A stretch of 64,000 nucleotides of DNA from Begonia masoniana (GCA_022432975.1 CM039509.1:39776209-39840208), one strand, 5' to 3'; positions 22,300 to 34,313 are shown, numbered from the stretch's first letter. Translations and numbers: made by a program. The notes: generated by a model not told the origin, from the letters alone.

Positions 22300-23631
22300 T
22301 CAAAGATCGGGTGACAATGGGCATATACACCGAACCAGTATGTAAAATTGGAAGGTGCGTACCATCTGCAGTGGCGACTGTTTAGGATCCGAAGAAAGGT
22401 TGTGGCTGATGGAGGCTTGAGACTGACAGAGAGATGTGGCTCCAGAGCCTAGAAACCATGGCTCGGCCATGAACGGAGCGGCTGGCGTTGGTAAAATACC
22501 GGCACTAGAGGGAGAAATGTGTTCCAGAATGAGAGGAGAAAGCGGGGATGGGTAAGGGTATTGGGTTTGATGGGTTGGGTTTCGAGTTATGAATTGAGCA
22601 GGTAAGTGGGATGTGTGGGCTGAATGGGCGAAATGGACTGGGGACTGAGTTGCAGTTTGGTTGAGGTGTAAGTGGGGCGGGTTATTGTGGATTTGGGCTA
22701 GGCGGTATGAAAGATTTAAGCGGTGGTAGCAGGCTGAAGCAGAATGGCCTGTTTTTTTGCAAATTTGACAGCAGGCCTTAAACGAGCCGCTGGGCCTGGA
22801 CGAACGCCAACCTGGTCCGCTGTGTTGGTGGACAACAGTTTGAGCTGGCCTGAAGGGAAAAATCGGAGACAGACGAGGAACCCAAAATGGGCGAGGAGAT
22901 CTGGCAACGTTCGCCTGAAGGGAAATAGGCGTCGGAAGGGACAGAGCAGTGTTTTGCTTCTCCAAATGAAAATCGAAGCTCTGGAGAAGGCTGTGGACTT
23001 CTTCCAGAGATGGTTGGTCTACCCGATTTGTGATGGAGGCCACAAACGCATTGTATTCACTCCCGAGTCCACCGAGGAAGTAAATCAGTCAATCCCTGGG
23101 AGACACAGGTTCTCTGATTTCAGCCAAAGTGTTTGCACAAATTCGTCATTTTTTGTATATAATTGATGGCGGAGAGTCCATCTTTGGACATTGAGTGAAG
23201 CTGGCTACGTAAATCGGTTATCCACGCCAACGACGAAGATGCAAAAATACGGGTCATAGCATCCCATATTTTGCCGGCGGTATTGAAAGATACGATTTGG
23301 GGCAATAAATCTTCCGACATTGATGAGAACATCCAACTCATTATCAAACGATTATACCTTATCCAGGTGGTGAACTCCGGATTTAGATGAAGAGAGTCAG
23401 AGTACAGAAATTTTAAGGAGGCTGAAGCAGAGATGTCCAGAAGATGATCGACACCATTGGCGATCGCAATATTGAGTATGTGCGCTTTTCATATCAGGTA
23501 GTTGGTGCTATTGAGTTTTATTGTGAGAGTGTGGGTTGCATGGGATGTTCCAGAGGGAAGAGGAGGGAGGGTTGAAGTTGGAGAAGTTATTGTGGGAGAG
23601 GAGGGAGATGTATGGCGGTAGGACGCCATGC
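22300..23631 (-). pseudogene. Copia E gag and nucleocapsid remnant
   Basis: It starts MASYRHTSPSSP at 23631, 6 bp after the primer site. A stop lies in the KLNSTNYLI block near 23497. Further parts read MSWMFSSMSEDLLPQIV (about 23347), SLLQSFDFHLEKQN (about 22990) and a CCHC knuckle (CQICKKTGHSASACYHR, about 22760). The protease DTGA motif is replaced by GSGATS near 22440. Several frames are needed, so it is inactive. Confidence 0.82.
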
Positions 23632-23636
23632 TTCAT

Positions 23637-23880
23637 ATGCTCTGATACCAAGTTAATTAAGGTTAAAGTTGCCGTAGACAAGCACTTCCGATGACGGAAC
23701 AGAGAGGAGAAGAAACAGAGAGAGAGAGAGAGAGATTGATAGTGAGAGAAAATGATGTTCTGTATTACAACTAAAATCATTCTGATAGTTTTTACACATA
23801 CATCACTAAAGGTAATGATTGAAAACCAAACTAAACACCAACTAAACTATATTACAACCACAATAGTGGATACGTTAACA
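23637..23880 (-). repeat. Copia E 5' LTR and primer site
   Basis: The LTR is 230 bp on the minus strand: TGTTAACGTATCC at 23880 to TTAATTAACT at 23651, followed by TGGTATCAGAGC. The ends are TG...CT, as in the partner LTR at 42462-42685. It contains a short (GA)n run. Confidence 0.85.
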
Positions 23881-24458
23881 AGAAGCAGACCGTTGTAGCA
23901 AGTAATAGTGCTGAGGCCGAACTTCGTTCCACTGCTCTTGTTATGTGTGAAGCTCTTTGGCAGAAGTAACTTTTTGAAGAACTACACATACACAAGCAAA
24001 GTCCCATTATTATTTATTGTAACAACAAGACTGCGATCTCAATTTCACATAATCCCGTACATCATGATAGAATGAAGTATGTTGAATTGGTCGACATTTC
24101 ATTAAGGAGAAGATTGATTAAAGCATTCTCGAAATCTCCTACATACCTACCACACAGCAGGCTGCAAATATTCTTACAAAAGCTCTTTTTAAACCTATGT
24201 TTGAATGATTAATAGACAAGTTTGGGATGTATATCATATACTATCCGCTTGAAGGAGAGTGTAGAATTAGCCGTATTGCTAGTAAAATCTAAAATTAGCA
24301 TTATTTCTTATAAATTAAGAAGTTAGTTATATATTTTAATTTTATCTCTTGTAAACGTTGTAAGTATAAATATTATGTTGTACCTTAGTAAGATTTTTTT
24401 TTTAGAATATACACTGCAGTATTTTTCTTTGAGTTTTTTTCTCTTTTAAGTGCTTTTA
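23881..24458 (+). mobile_element. Copia D, 3' end with 3' LTR
   Basis: The RNase H tail reads KKQTVVASNSAEAELRS, then IYCNNKTAISISHNPV, with stops. The polypurine tract GAAGGAGAG precedes a 199-bp LTR at 24260-24458. The target repeat GTTAA (24459-24463) matches GTTAA at 38642-38646, before the copia D 5' LTR. The upstream half of this element is at 38647-42461. Confidence 0.83.
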
Positions 24459-24463
24459 GTTAA

Positions 24464-24998
24464 GTATGCTGATTAAATTGTAAGGAGGGGAAAGCAGGAG
24501 AGAGGAAGTAATGAATGTGCTTTGCCTAATTTATTTCCATTTGTCATTGTGCATATATAATGGCGATTTATTAGATTCTATGCTAACTTCAAACCCATTC
24601 GAGGAGATCATAAAGCTAAAAACCATGATTGACAAAGGGATGTTAAACCTACAAACATAAAAACGGGCAAGCAGGAGGTAGCTAACGAGTTTCCCACTCA
24701 CTGTTTACCAAAGTTGTCGAAGTTGTAAGGCTATGCAATCTTAAACAATTAAAAACACTAGAAAACCAGTTCGAGTTTGGGCAAGATCTGTAGCTGTACT
24801 ATGCTTCCACCGTCTAACATAGCTCCTCTTCTGTATGATTCATGTGCAACTGCAGCCAAAGAAGAAAGAGAAGAAAGACGTTTTTGAATTGTACTTAATA
24901 TTGTTTTTTCTACTTTCTATTGAACATTATATGATTAGTACTTTGTCAGTCTATTTGTTTATGACATAATTTGGATTAAGATTGGAAGCATCCCGTAC
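24464..24998. other. 3' flank of the HMGB gene
   Basis: No coding signal was found. It presumably includes the 3' UTR of the minus-strand HMGB gene in its right part. Confidence 0.4.
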
Positions 24999-26344
24999 CT
25001 ATGAGCTAGCCTCCTGGTCTTCATCATGGCGGACCTCGGAAGTCGATGTCCATGATTCCTCTGGCGCAATGTTATCCCCAAATCTATTCTGGAAATTGTA
25101 AGGAAAGAGAAACAAAAGGAAAAAATCAAGCGATATTAAATGTTTTAATAAATAAATAATAATAATGAAGATAAATAAAGCGAAGAGACTCGAATGAGGA
25201 CTTACGAGTTTTTCAGTGTATTCTTTACTAGCTTTCTCATACACCGCTTTCATCTTAGCTGCCTTTTCTGCGCTTGGAGCTTTCTCCTAAGAACGAAAAG
25301 GAAAACCACAACATATTGAAGTTAGTAACCTTAATCTGAGGCATGTGAACATGAACTCCATTTCAGATTCAGACGAGCAGAAGCAAGATAGATGCATTGC
25401 AGCAATTCACGAACTGAATCATGATAAGCTTTATAAATTTTTACTAATGTCAGAATTGATTTTGGTATTTTGGTTGTCATTGAATTGTTTGAAGGTGCAA
25501 CTTGAAGAATTAAATCTTACCGCGTCGGACATGGATTTCCATTTCTCGCCCCCAGCCTTCAGGACCTGGATATTTGTTATAATGTAATTGAATTAGTCAG
25601 TTGCTCAACTTCTGAAGGAAGTATAACACGAACGTAAAGTTGAAACCAGAGGAGGTCAAAATCTCACAGCTGCTGCGGATTTTATATCAGGAAATTTCTC
25701 CTTAAACATTTTTCTGAAATCCTCCCTATCATTATGCAGAAAGTAAGAATTAGAAAGCTGTGAAAACAGCAAGCACGCATTGCTTGTAAACGAAACTCAA
25801 GAAATCGAAACGACTTTAAATATCAAACGCACATGAAGACGAAGAAAGCTGTGGGGGGACGCTTTGGAGCATTTGAGTCCTTCTTCACTTTCTTCGCGGT
25901 CGTTTTCTCAGCCTTGCGTTTCCTCATGATTCTTAATAGAACAATCACATCAAAAATGAGTGCAGGATTGAAAACGAGTAGAGTTATATGGAGATAAGAA
26001 TGATATGCCTCCAACCAGCCATCAAATACTAATAAACAAAATACAGGTAATAATAACCAAAAACAGTTCAAATGAACAATTAATAATGCACAAGTAGTCG
26101 ACAGTTGGTTAGAATTTGATCGTGAATGTTGAAGTCGGTGAGATAAAAAACAGAGAAATCAACAAAAAAAAAAAAAAAAAAAATCCAAGCATCAGAACAA
26201 AATCATAGTAAAAAAAGGCAAAGATGAAGTGCAGAAATCAATCACAAAAGAAAAGCAGAGGCAAGGACGTAAAATGAGGATCATTGAACTTTACTCCATG
26301 GGAGGCTTCTTCTGAGCAACGACAGCGGTTTTGAGAGCTCTCAT
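24999..26344 (-). CDS. HMG-box (HMGB-type) chromatin protein, six exons
   Basis: Minus-strand exons at 26344-26295, 25931-25833, 25725-25668, 25565-25521, 25286-25206 and 25088-24999 join in phase with GT-AG introns to give 140 codons and a TAG stop. The N-terminus (MRALKTAVVAQKKPPME, then RKRKAEKTTAKKVKK) is basic. One HMG box follows: NAPKRPPTAFFVFMEDFRK, FPDIKSAAAVLKAGGEKW and SDAEKAPSAEKA, ending KEYTEKL. The tail is short and only mildly acidic (RHDEDQEASS). HMGB proteins bend DNA and act as chromatin architectural factors in the nucleus. The splitting of the box over four exons is typical of plant HMGB genes. No lesion is visible; it is the one host gene here that seems functional. Confidence 0.9.
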
Positions 26345-26398
26345 GGCGAAATTTGGAGTTGGTAGGAGAAAATGGTAGGAAAGGGGAGAGGTGAAGGT

Positions 26399-26405
26399 TA
26401 TATAT
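26399..26405 (-). promoter_or_regulatory. TATA box of the HMGB gene
   Basis: TATATAA on the minus strand (within CTATATATAACC) lies about 55 bp before the ATG. This leaves a short leader for the transcript. Confidence 0.55.
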
Positions 26406-26801
26406 AGAGCGTGGGTGAGATTGTAAATTTGAAAAAAGAAGGGAATTAGAATGACAATTAGTTTTCACGGCGGGAAAGAAGACTCAACTCTCAAGTACGT
26501 GTTAGTTACGTGAGATCCATTCATCGTTCGCTCTCAATGGAATTGGAGATTTTCAGTTTAATTAAATAGTAATTGTCATACATCCATCATCCATCATCCA
26601 TCATCCATCATCTGATCCTCATCCTATAAAAATCACTTTCTCTTTCCACAGCAAAGGGTTCTACTTAAGTGGAATTTTCCCAAGTATGAAAGATTGCTTC
26701 AGCTGGCATTGATGGGTGACAATGGATAAGCTGCATTTCTCTCCTTTCTTCTCTGTATCCTTATTTCTCCTATCTTCTCAGTTCTCGGTATGGTTCAGTT
26801 C
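26406..26801. other. HMGB upstream region with ATCC repeat
   Basis: The region before the HMGB gene contains a short microsatellite of CATC/CATCAT units at 26579-26612. No coding signal was found. It ends at the target site of gypsy element G. Confidence 0.55.
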
Positions 26802-26806
26802 CTCAG

Positions 26807-27191
26807 TGATGCAAAATTGATGCCTTTTATAGATTAATTTTCATATTTTCTAAAATCTATAGTTTCCTTATTTTATTTTATTTTATTTAAGAGTTTATTT
26901 GGTTTCTTTATTTTAGTTTATTTGATTTCCTTTAGGAGTTTATTTTGTTTCCTTAAATGTCGAATTTCATGGGTATTTAATTCCCTTTAGTTGCATTTGT
27001 ATGGATGATTGATTTTGATAAAAATTTCACTCTTTTTACCCGTTTCTACTCTCTCTAGGGTTTGAGATTGATGTCTTTAATCTTGTAATCGTGTGCGATT
27101 CAACAGATTTTAGAAGACAACTGCTGGTAATCGTGCGCGGTTCAACAGCTTTTGTGAGTTCCGATAATTTTCTGCAATTTCTGATGCATCA
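26807..27191 (+). repeat. Element G left LTR
   Basis: 385 bp, bounded by the CTCAG target duplication. Near its 3' end it holds two copies of a GTAATCGTG(C/T)GCG motif followed by TTCAACAG. Confidence 0.88.
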
Positions 27192-27247
27192 GTCACAAAC
27201 CTACACACTTTACCCATTATAGTACATGTGGACTGAAATATATTACT

Positions 27248-28021
27248 TCACAACCAATCGTCCTCGCCATGCACTTTAGGCGTCAAACAAGACCTCCGTA
27301 CCACTAAGGCCACTCCGACATCGCCTGTAACAACTTCTTCTTCATCTGATTGCTCTTCGTCAAACAACGGTTGCTCAGCCACAACAACATCTTCATCCCC
27401 ACCCTCATCAGTATCTGCGAATAGTGCTCGTTTTCCAACCCTTTTACAGTCAGATTGTCGGTGTCCAACTTCCCCACAAGCAAAGCACTTGTTGCTGGAG
27501 GTACCTCTCTGAAACTGATTACCAACGGTTCTATTAGATGAAACCCCTGTGTTGATGGGGTTGGTCACTGTAGTGGTGCCGCCACTCGCATATGTACGAC
27601 GAGTTTGTTTCTCCACCATTAAGGCGCGCTGGTGTGCATCAGAAACTGACATAGGGTCAAACATATTCAAAGTATCTTGAATCTGCAGCTTCAAGCCGCC
27701 AATGTATCTCGCCACTAGGTGATCATCAGTTTCTTGAACTTCATTCCTGGCGACTAATTGATAAAATTTTGTGGTGTAGTCATCCACTGTCCGAGTACCT
27801 TGTTTTAAATTCTGTAGCTGCTTGTACAAAATTCGCTGATAATTAAACGGAAAGAACGCCGATCCTAGGTGCTTCTTCATCTTTTCCCAAGAGGCAATTT
27901 TTGACTTCCCCAATATATTGCGAGAAAGTTTCAATTGCTGCCACCACGCTGTAGCTCTTCCTCGGAATCTTGTCGCTACTAGAAGCACTCGCTTGTCGTC
28001 TGGCACCCCCTTGAAATCCAA
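27248..28021 (-). pseudogene. Inverted gag core and zinc knuckle in element G
   Basis: An open frame of 257 codons runs on the minus strand. It has a Retrotrans_gag core (FRGRATAWWQQLKLSR, YNQRILYKQLQNLKQG, VDDYTTKFYQLV), a CCHC knuckle (CFACGEVGHRQSDC) and an acidic linker ending EDDWL. The frame extends upstream to 28057 as LATVDEIL-like sequence. It matches the piece missing from the plus-strand gag of the same element, but overlaps it by about 40 residues with clear divergence. It therefore probably came from a related second copy. Confidence 0.85.
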
Positions 28022-28058
28022 AATCTCATCGACTGTTGCAAGCCAATCAATAAATCAG

Positions 28059-28072
28059 TTGGTATCAGAGCC
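28059..28072 (+). other. Displaced primer binding site of element G
   Basis: TTGGTATCAGAGCC lies about 870 bp from the left LTR, although primer sites normally adjoin it. The plus-strand gag ATG (28091) follows at a normal distance. Confidence 0.75.
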
Positions 28073-28090
28073 GAACCGATTCTTGCATCC

Positions 28091-29125
28091 ATGGCGGGTA
28101 GAAGAAATCAGAGACAACAACGAGTTGAGAAAATTTACGATCTTACTAACGAGGCAGCGTTGGAAGAACGACTCGCCCAGATCGTCGATCAACGATTAGA
28201 GCAGTTTATGGATCAATTAACAGCGATGATGACTGCGTTATTCGAAAACCAGAACTATCAAAACAGAGGAATAGACAAGAGGGGAGACGTGAAGAGCCTG
28301 ATTTTGCGAATTCCGAACCTGACGAAAATTTTCCCCAAGTTAAAGAGGATTCCAATCGATGATGATAGGAGGCGTTGGGAGTCAGGAATGCGTACTGAAA
28401 TTCCTAAATTCCATGGGAGTCTCCAAGTTGAAGAAATCTTAGAGTTTACAGATTTGGACGACTCGATTTACGACAGCACCGAGGAAGAAATTTTGGAGTT
28501 TAAAGATTTGGGTGACCCGATTTACGACAGCGCCGAAGATTCCGATCCTGAGGGTGTGGACTTGGAATTCATTAACGGCGACACAAGCCAATGTTTGGTG
28601 GTGGGTCACGCTCTGCTAACTCCACAACTTCACGAAGAAACATGGTTGCAGAACAATATTTTTCAGTCGACCGGTTCCATTGGTGGCAAATAGTGCAAGT
28701 TCATCATCGACTCTAGAAATTGTGAGAACGTCGTTGCTGAAGAAGTGGTCACTAAATTGGGTTTAACACATGAGAAGCACCCGAAGCCATACAAGTCGTC
28801 ATTACTACAAACTGGAATGAACTTCACGGTTTCTCAACGGGCCTTGGTACGTTTTTCCATTGGGTCCATTTACAGGGACCAAGTTATGTGTGACGTGGTG
28901 GGTATAGACGTTTGCTCATTATTCCTCTATCGAACATGGCAATACAACCGTCGCTCTAGCCATGATGGACACACCAACCACTATAGCTTTATGTTTGGAG
29001 CGTTCGATGTAGAGATTGTGCAAACCGGAGTTGTCTTCATTTTCTTCGGCAAGCAAGTGTCTCACGACCCCGATGTTCTAGCGTCAGTCCAATATTTTAT
29101 CATTGAGTTTGACGATGCTTTCTAG
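28091..29125 (+). pseudogene. Element G gag N-terminus and protease remnant
   Basis: The frame from 28091 starts MAGRRNQRQQRVEKIYDLTN and includes a coiled-coil-like ALEERLAQIVDQRLEQFMDQL segment and KFHGSLQVEE. It then runs into an acidic repeat (ILEFTDLDDSIYDS / ILEFKDLGDPIYDS), where the gag core should be. After QNNIFQSTGSIGGK and a stop (28691), the protease-like part reads FIIDSRNCENVVAEEVVTKL with DSR instead of DSG. The next frame runs to 29125. Confidence 0.82.
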
Positions 29126-29206
29126 GCGGACCTCCTCATTGATTTGCCTCCCTAACGATGTCACTCCAACAAATTTGAGAAAAAATTTCTTTTCAGCTCG
29201 GGAGAA

Positions 29207-29601
29207 TGATGCAAAATTGATGCAAAATTATGCCTTTTACATATTAATTTCCATATTTTCTAAAATCTATAGTTTTCTTATTTTATTTTATTTTATTTAA
29301 GAGTTTATTTGGTTTCTTTATTTTAGTTTATTTGATTTTCTTTAAGAGTTTATTTTGTTTCTTTAAATGTCAGATTTCATGGGTATTTAATTCCTTTTAA
29401 TTGCATTTGTATGGATGATTGATTTTGATAAAAATTTAACTATTTTTACCAGTTTCTACTCTCTATAGGGTTTGAGATTGATGCCTTTAATCTGGTAATC
29501 GTGCGCGATTCAACAGATTTTAGAAGACAACTGCTGGTAATCGTGCGCGGTTCAACAGCTTTTGTGAGTTCCGATAATTTTCTGCAATTTCCGCTGCATC
29601 A
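29207..29601 (+). repeat. Element G right LTR
   Basis: 395 bp, preceded by a purine tract (CGGGAGAA). It has a 10-12 bp duplication near its start (TGATGCAAAAT repeated) relative to the left LTR. CTCAG follows. Confidence 0.88.
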
Positions 29602-29606
29602 CTCAG

Positions 29607-30080
29607 GTATGTTTTTCTTGTTTCTCAAGTATATTTTGTGCGTTTCCTAATTGATTTATTTTATTTTATGTGTGTACGTGGACGTTTAGATTTTGTATTA
29701 CCATTTTAATCTAGTTTATTTTTATTTTATTATTTACAATTTTTACCATAAAATATAATATATTAATATAATTTTTTATTTCTTTTCCCATTTTATTTTT
29801 TTTATTAAATATGTATTTATTAACTAATTTAAAAAATATTACAATAAAATTATTCTAGCTAACATATTATTTTATTTTGAATCATGATTTAAAAGGGTGG
29901 ATGTTTTTCGAATTTCTTTTAATCTATTTTATTTTCTATCTTATCATTTGTTATATATCTATCGTTCTATAAAAGAGATAATAATTTTTAATTTCTTCCA
30001 TTTTTTTTCAATTTTCTCACTCGCAAAAAAATCCATCATCGGTGCATTATAAAAATGAAACAAAGAATGAGAGAAACAAC
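29607..30080. other. AT-rich intergenic stretch
   Basis: Very AT-rich (long runs such as TTTATTTTATTATT) without coding signal. No repeat structure was recognised. Confidence 0.5.
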
Positions 30081-30195
30081 ATTAGGGTGGAATCAGTTCA
30101 GTTCAATTTTTGGCCGAATTTGAATCGAACTAACTCAGTTCAGTTTTGGAAATGAAAAACTGAAACCGAACCGAAGACTGTGGAAAACCAAAACA

Positions 30196-30257
30196 GATGA
30201 GTTCACCGGTGGATGTGAACTACAGACAGATGAGTTCACCGGTGGATGTGAACTACA
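30196..30257 (+). repeat. Short tandem repeat, two copies of about 31 bp
   Basis: ACAGATGAGTTCACCGGTGG and the following 11 bases occur twice, head to tail, with almost no change. Confidence 0.8.
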
Positions 30258-30329
30258 AGAGAGAACAGTAAACAGCGGCAGATGTGAATAAGACAAAAGT
30301 AAAGAGTGGCAGCGGTAGATATAGAGTTT

Positions 30330-31989
30330 AAAGACAAAGTTGACAACTTTTAACAGGATTACATAAAAACAGAAGTTGTGAAAACAGAAAGTATGAAAGC
30401 TTCAAACTTCAGAAAACAATTCAAATATGATTTTGGACATATCAGGAAAACACGACAGAAATTTAAGAAAAACAGGTTGCATCGATGACTCTAAAATTGG
30501 AGATAATTCATGCACACCCTAAAAGAGAAAATATTCCATACAATTCCAGAATACTTCAGAACAGAAACTCAACTGTCAAATACAGAGGTTTTAAACTTAA
30601 ACATCAGAACCCATACATTATCCAAATTTCCAACAGAATCCCAACAGGGTTTTAAAACAAAACTAGCAGAATCCCAGTAGAGTTTACAGACATGAACTTT
30701 ATTTTAAAAACTTAAACCTCGGGACAGAAATATGTCAGGCTGCAGCAACCAACCCATGAGCTCCTCCGCCAACTACATCAAATCATCATCTTGAGGTACA
30801 AAGTCCTCACCCACGGGTACAGTACTTACATCAGGGAGTTCACCTATGAGTCTAAAACTCAGTAAGAACATATAAAAACAAATGCAGTGATGCATATGCT
30901 ATACATGAACTTTTCAGAAATACAGTGACATTTCAGAACATTACGTTTCACTGGCAGAGGGGTATAAGTGGGGCTTATAGGGGAACTGACAAGTGCACGA
31001 CAGGCACATAACAGATTTACAGAACAGAAATAGAACAGAACAGAAACAGTAGGCCAGTCCCCGTCCCGCACTTAACCAATACATTACATTCAGATTTTAT
31101 CTTTCTTAACTTCAAATCGTGTACAGAAAATATTTTCCATGAACTTTCGGGAAAAACGTGTATGCATGAACTTTTACAGTGCTTAAACATAAAACGTCGG
31201 GCAACAGAAGTATTACAACAGAACATAATGAGAGACACAGATAACACAGAACTTAACTCTAACTTTCTCTACCCGAAACCACCCGACAAAAACAAAAACC
31301 TAGAGTCTCTGTGATGTAGGGCCTTAAGGGCCAACCTACGGATATGAACTTACCTGTTTGCTGCAAAGTTGAAAGTCTTGAATGTCTCGGTGATGCACGA
31401 ACCTATAATATGCGCGTAGAGAAAATCAGCAAAGCAACAAATGCTAAATAATAACTCAGTAGAATATGCAGCAAACTCCTTTCGAACCTTTAGAAAACAA
31501 ACCAACATGTTTTCATCCAAAAACAGTGAGTTTTCTCTATAATACTTTAACCCTAACTTCAACAAAACTCATATTTTTAACTTGTCCAAACTCGTTAACT
31601 TTAGCAGATGATTACCTTCACTGGAGAAAATGGAGGAAAGGAACCTTTTAGAAAGGTTGCAGTCGCCTGGAAAAGAGAAAACAGAGGGCAAAGGAAAGGA
31701 GCAGATGAGAAATGAGGGTTTCACGTAGGAGGGAAGAGAAAAGAACATGGCTTCCTCAACAAGTTGCCAAGTGTCAAGCACTCATTAGTTCACTCCCACC
31801 AACTTTAATTGGTTTCCTAACTTGCCCTTCTATTGGTTTCCAACTAATTTGTTAATTAGTTAATCAATTCGGTTTTTCCCATTAAACACTCCGATAAATT
31901 TATTAAAACATTCATTGTATTAATGTAATCATTTATCCTGCTAAATGAATTCCAGGAATATTTACATGGAAAAAATGCCGGGTGTTACA
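30330..31989 (-). repeat. Large LTR (probably solo), minus strand
   Basis: On the minus strand it starts TGTAACACCCGGCA at 31989, a common opening of large plant gypsy LTRs. Downstream it shows a layout like element K at 60800: a segment equivalent to GTAGGTGA...GAGTTTTAGACTCATAG near 30850. The left end was not found, so the limit is approximate and no target duplication is confirmed. Confidence 0.4.
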
Positions 31990-32185
31990 CACTCTACAAT
32001 TTCACTCTCTTCAACTTACATTTTCTCCGTGATACTCTCTCTTATATACTTTCATCTCTGTCTCTCTCTCTCTGTCTCTCTTATTCTCATTTATTTTTTC
32101 CTTACAACTCACTCATTCATGAATATGAAATACAAAATATTACAATATTAATAAATAAACCGTCATAAATTTGGAAAGAATAAAT
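31990..32185. other. Short intergenic segment with CT-rich microsatellite
   Basis: A run of CTCTCTGTCTCT units at about 32050-32085; otherwise nothing recognised. Confidence 0.5.
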
Positions 32186-32485
32186 TGTTAAGATTAGATG
32201 CCATAATTCACCTATAACGAACGATCGAGAAAACGAAAAAAGAAACAACACACAGATTTATAGTGGTTCACTCTCATTGTGAGAACTACGTCGACTGGCC
32301 GCTGACATATTTCACTAAGAAGAAAAAAGAGTTACAAAGGTTTTGCCTCACACTCTAGGTTGCTTACTCTTATCACTCGATAACCTAAATACGTCTTTAT
32401 ATACTAGACGATTTAGGATTACAGAATAACAAGGTACATAATGACTAAAATACCCCAAACCTAAATTTGGCTCCATAACTCAACA
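32186..32485 (-). repeat. Copia F 3' LTR
   Basis: 300 bp with TG...CA ends. The 5-bp flank on the far side is TAAAT; the partner LTR is not in the window. Confidence 0.75.
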
Positions 32486-33083
32486 ATCTCCCACTTGGAG
32501 ACTAATCTCATCATCTCTCCATCTGTAGCGGCTTCATTTCAATGTCTCATCCAAGAAGTTCGACTGAAGTTGTGCACAACTTCAGCTTCTCACTCGTCAC
32601 AGCTTTCGTCAACATATCAGCAAGATTCTGACTTCCTGGGATCTTCTCAAGTGCTAATACTCCATCTTCTAAGGCGGATGTGATGAAGTGATAACGCACT
32701 TGTATATGCTTTGTCTTGCCATGATAAATTGGATTCTTTGCCAAATGGATGGCACTTTGGCTGTCACAATGCAATACACTCTCATCGTAGTTTTGGCCTA
32801 ACTCGCGTAAGAAAGGCTGCAACCACATCATCTCCTATGCGGTTTCTGTCACTGCAATATACTCGGCTTCACAACTAGAAAGAGCGACGACATCTTGAAG
32901 TCTCGAAACTCAACTGATTGCGATACCACCCAAGGTGTATACATACTCAGTCCTGCTCTTACTACTGTCAATATCACCACCATTATCAGCATCAATGTAT
33001 CCATCTAGACCCAAGTCTGATTTTTAAAAACATAAAGCAAACTTTGAACTTCCCTTCAAGTATCGCAAGATCTATTTTACGGC

Positions 33084-34313
33084 TTACCAATGTTTCCTTC
33101 CTGGATTACTCATAAACCTGCTGACAACTCCCACTGCATGTGCAATGTCTGGTCGTGTGTAAACCATCGTGTACATAAGACTACCAACAGCAGAGGCATA
33201 TGGAACAATAGCCATGTAGTCTTTCTCTTCATTGGTCGAGGGTGACTGATCTTTGGATAGTCTGAAATGACTAGCCAACGGTGTAGTGATTGGCTTAGCA
33301 TCGTGCATCTTAAACCTGCTAAGAACCTTCTTTACGTACTTTTCTTGTGACAGTTTGAGAACCTCCTTATCCCTAAAGATCCTCATCCCAAGGATTTGTT
33401 TTGCAGCACCCAAATCCTTCATTGCAAACTCTTTAGATAACTTCCTCTTCAGCCTGTCAATCTCATGCAAGCTTGCTCCAGCAATCAACATACCATCAAC
33501 GTAAAGGAGCAAAATAATATAGGAATTATCAAACTTTTTGATGTAGCAGCAGTGATATGCTTCACATCTCACAAAGCTGTTATTCTTCATGAAGCTATCC
33601 AACCTCTTGTACCATTGCCTTGGAGCCTGTTTCAAGCCGTACAAGCTCTTCTGAAGCTTACAAACAAGCTCCTCTTTATCTTTCACCTCGAAACCTTGTG
33701 GTCGCCGTATGTAGATCTCTTCATCTAAATCACCGTGAAGAAAAACAGTTTTCACGTCCATCTGCTGAAGATGAAGATCTTCTTTCACAACCATAACCAA
33801 GACAATTCTGATCGTTGTCAACTTCACCACTGATGAGAAAATCTTTGTGTAGTCAATACCTTCCTTTTGTTGGAAACCTTTGACAACCAAACTATCCTTG
33901 TACCGCTTGCTCCCATCATGTTCATCTTTAATTTGATAAACCCACTTGTTGTGCAGTGCTTTCCTACCCTTCAGCAACTTAGCCAATTGCCAAGTTTGAT
34001 TTTTTTTCAAGGAGTCCATCTCATCTTTCATGGCTGCCTCCCACTTAATCGAATCATCAGACTGTGCTGCTTCCTTATAACATTCTGGTTCGCCTGCGTC
34101 GGTCAGCAAAATATAATTAAGAGACAGAGACCATCTCTGGACTGGTTTGCTGATTCTGGATGTTCTTCTCAGTTCTGCAATAGGCGTTTGCGGATTTACC
34201 TCTGGAGCAACATTCTTGTCAACTTCTTCTTCAAAAACACCCTTATTTTCTTCAACAGTCAGAGTATTATCAGCTGAAAAATCTCTCAAGTTGACCACAG
34301 TAGACTCTTTCAA
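33084..34313 (-). pseudogene. Copia F reverse transcriptase
   Basis: A 409-codon open frame shows KWEAAMKDEMDSLKKNQTW, KDSLVVKGFQQKEGIDYTK, QQMDVKTVFLHGDLDEEIY and SLYGLKQAPRQWYKRLD. The active-site box reads YVDG instead of YVDD. It ends near VVSRFMSNPGRKHW; RNase H continues in other frames below 33084 to the RNase H tail (HCDSQSAIHLAKNPIYHGKTK). The missing catalytic aspartate and frame breaks make it inactive. Confidence 0.88.

Larger units (their letters stand above)
21115..23880 (-). mobile_element. Copia E, 5' part (5' LTR to integrase)
   Basis: Read on the minus strand, the order is 5' LTR (23880-23651), primer site (23650-23637), gag, protease region, Cassandra solo LTR insertion, GAG-pre-integrase, integrase, ending at the joint with array 1. 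The right flank AGAAG (23881-23885) matches AGAAG at 42457-42461, next to the other copia E LTR. Both flanks lie in copia D, so the two pieces describe one insertion event. It is the same copia lineage as A, B and I. Confidence 0.85.
26807..29601 (+). mobile_element. Gypsy-like element G with rearranged gag
   Basis: Two LTRs (26807-27191, 385 bp; 29207-29601, 395 bp) with TGATGC...GCATCA ends sit between perfect CTCAG duplications (26802-26806, 29602-29606). The primer site TTGGTATCAGAGCC at 28059 is not next to the left LTR but about 870 bp away. The gap is filled by a gag-nucleocapsid segment in the opposite orientation. Behind the primer site the plus-strand gag lacks exactly that segment. 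RT, RNase H and integrase are absent, so it is non-autonomous. Confidence 0.88.
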
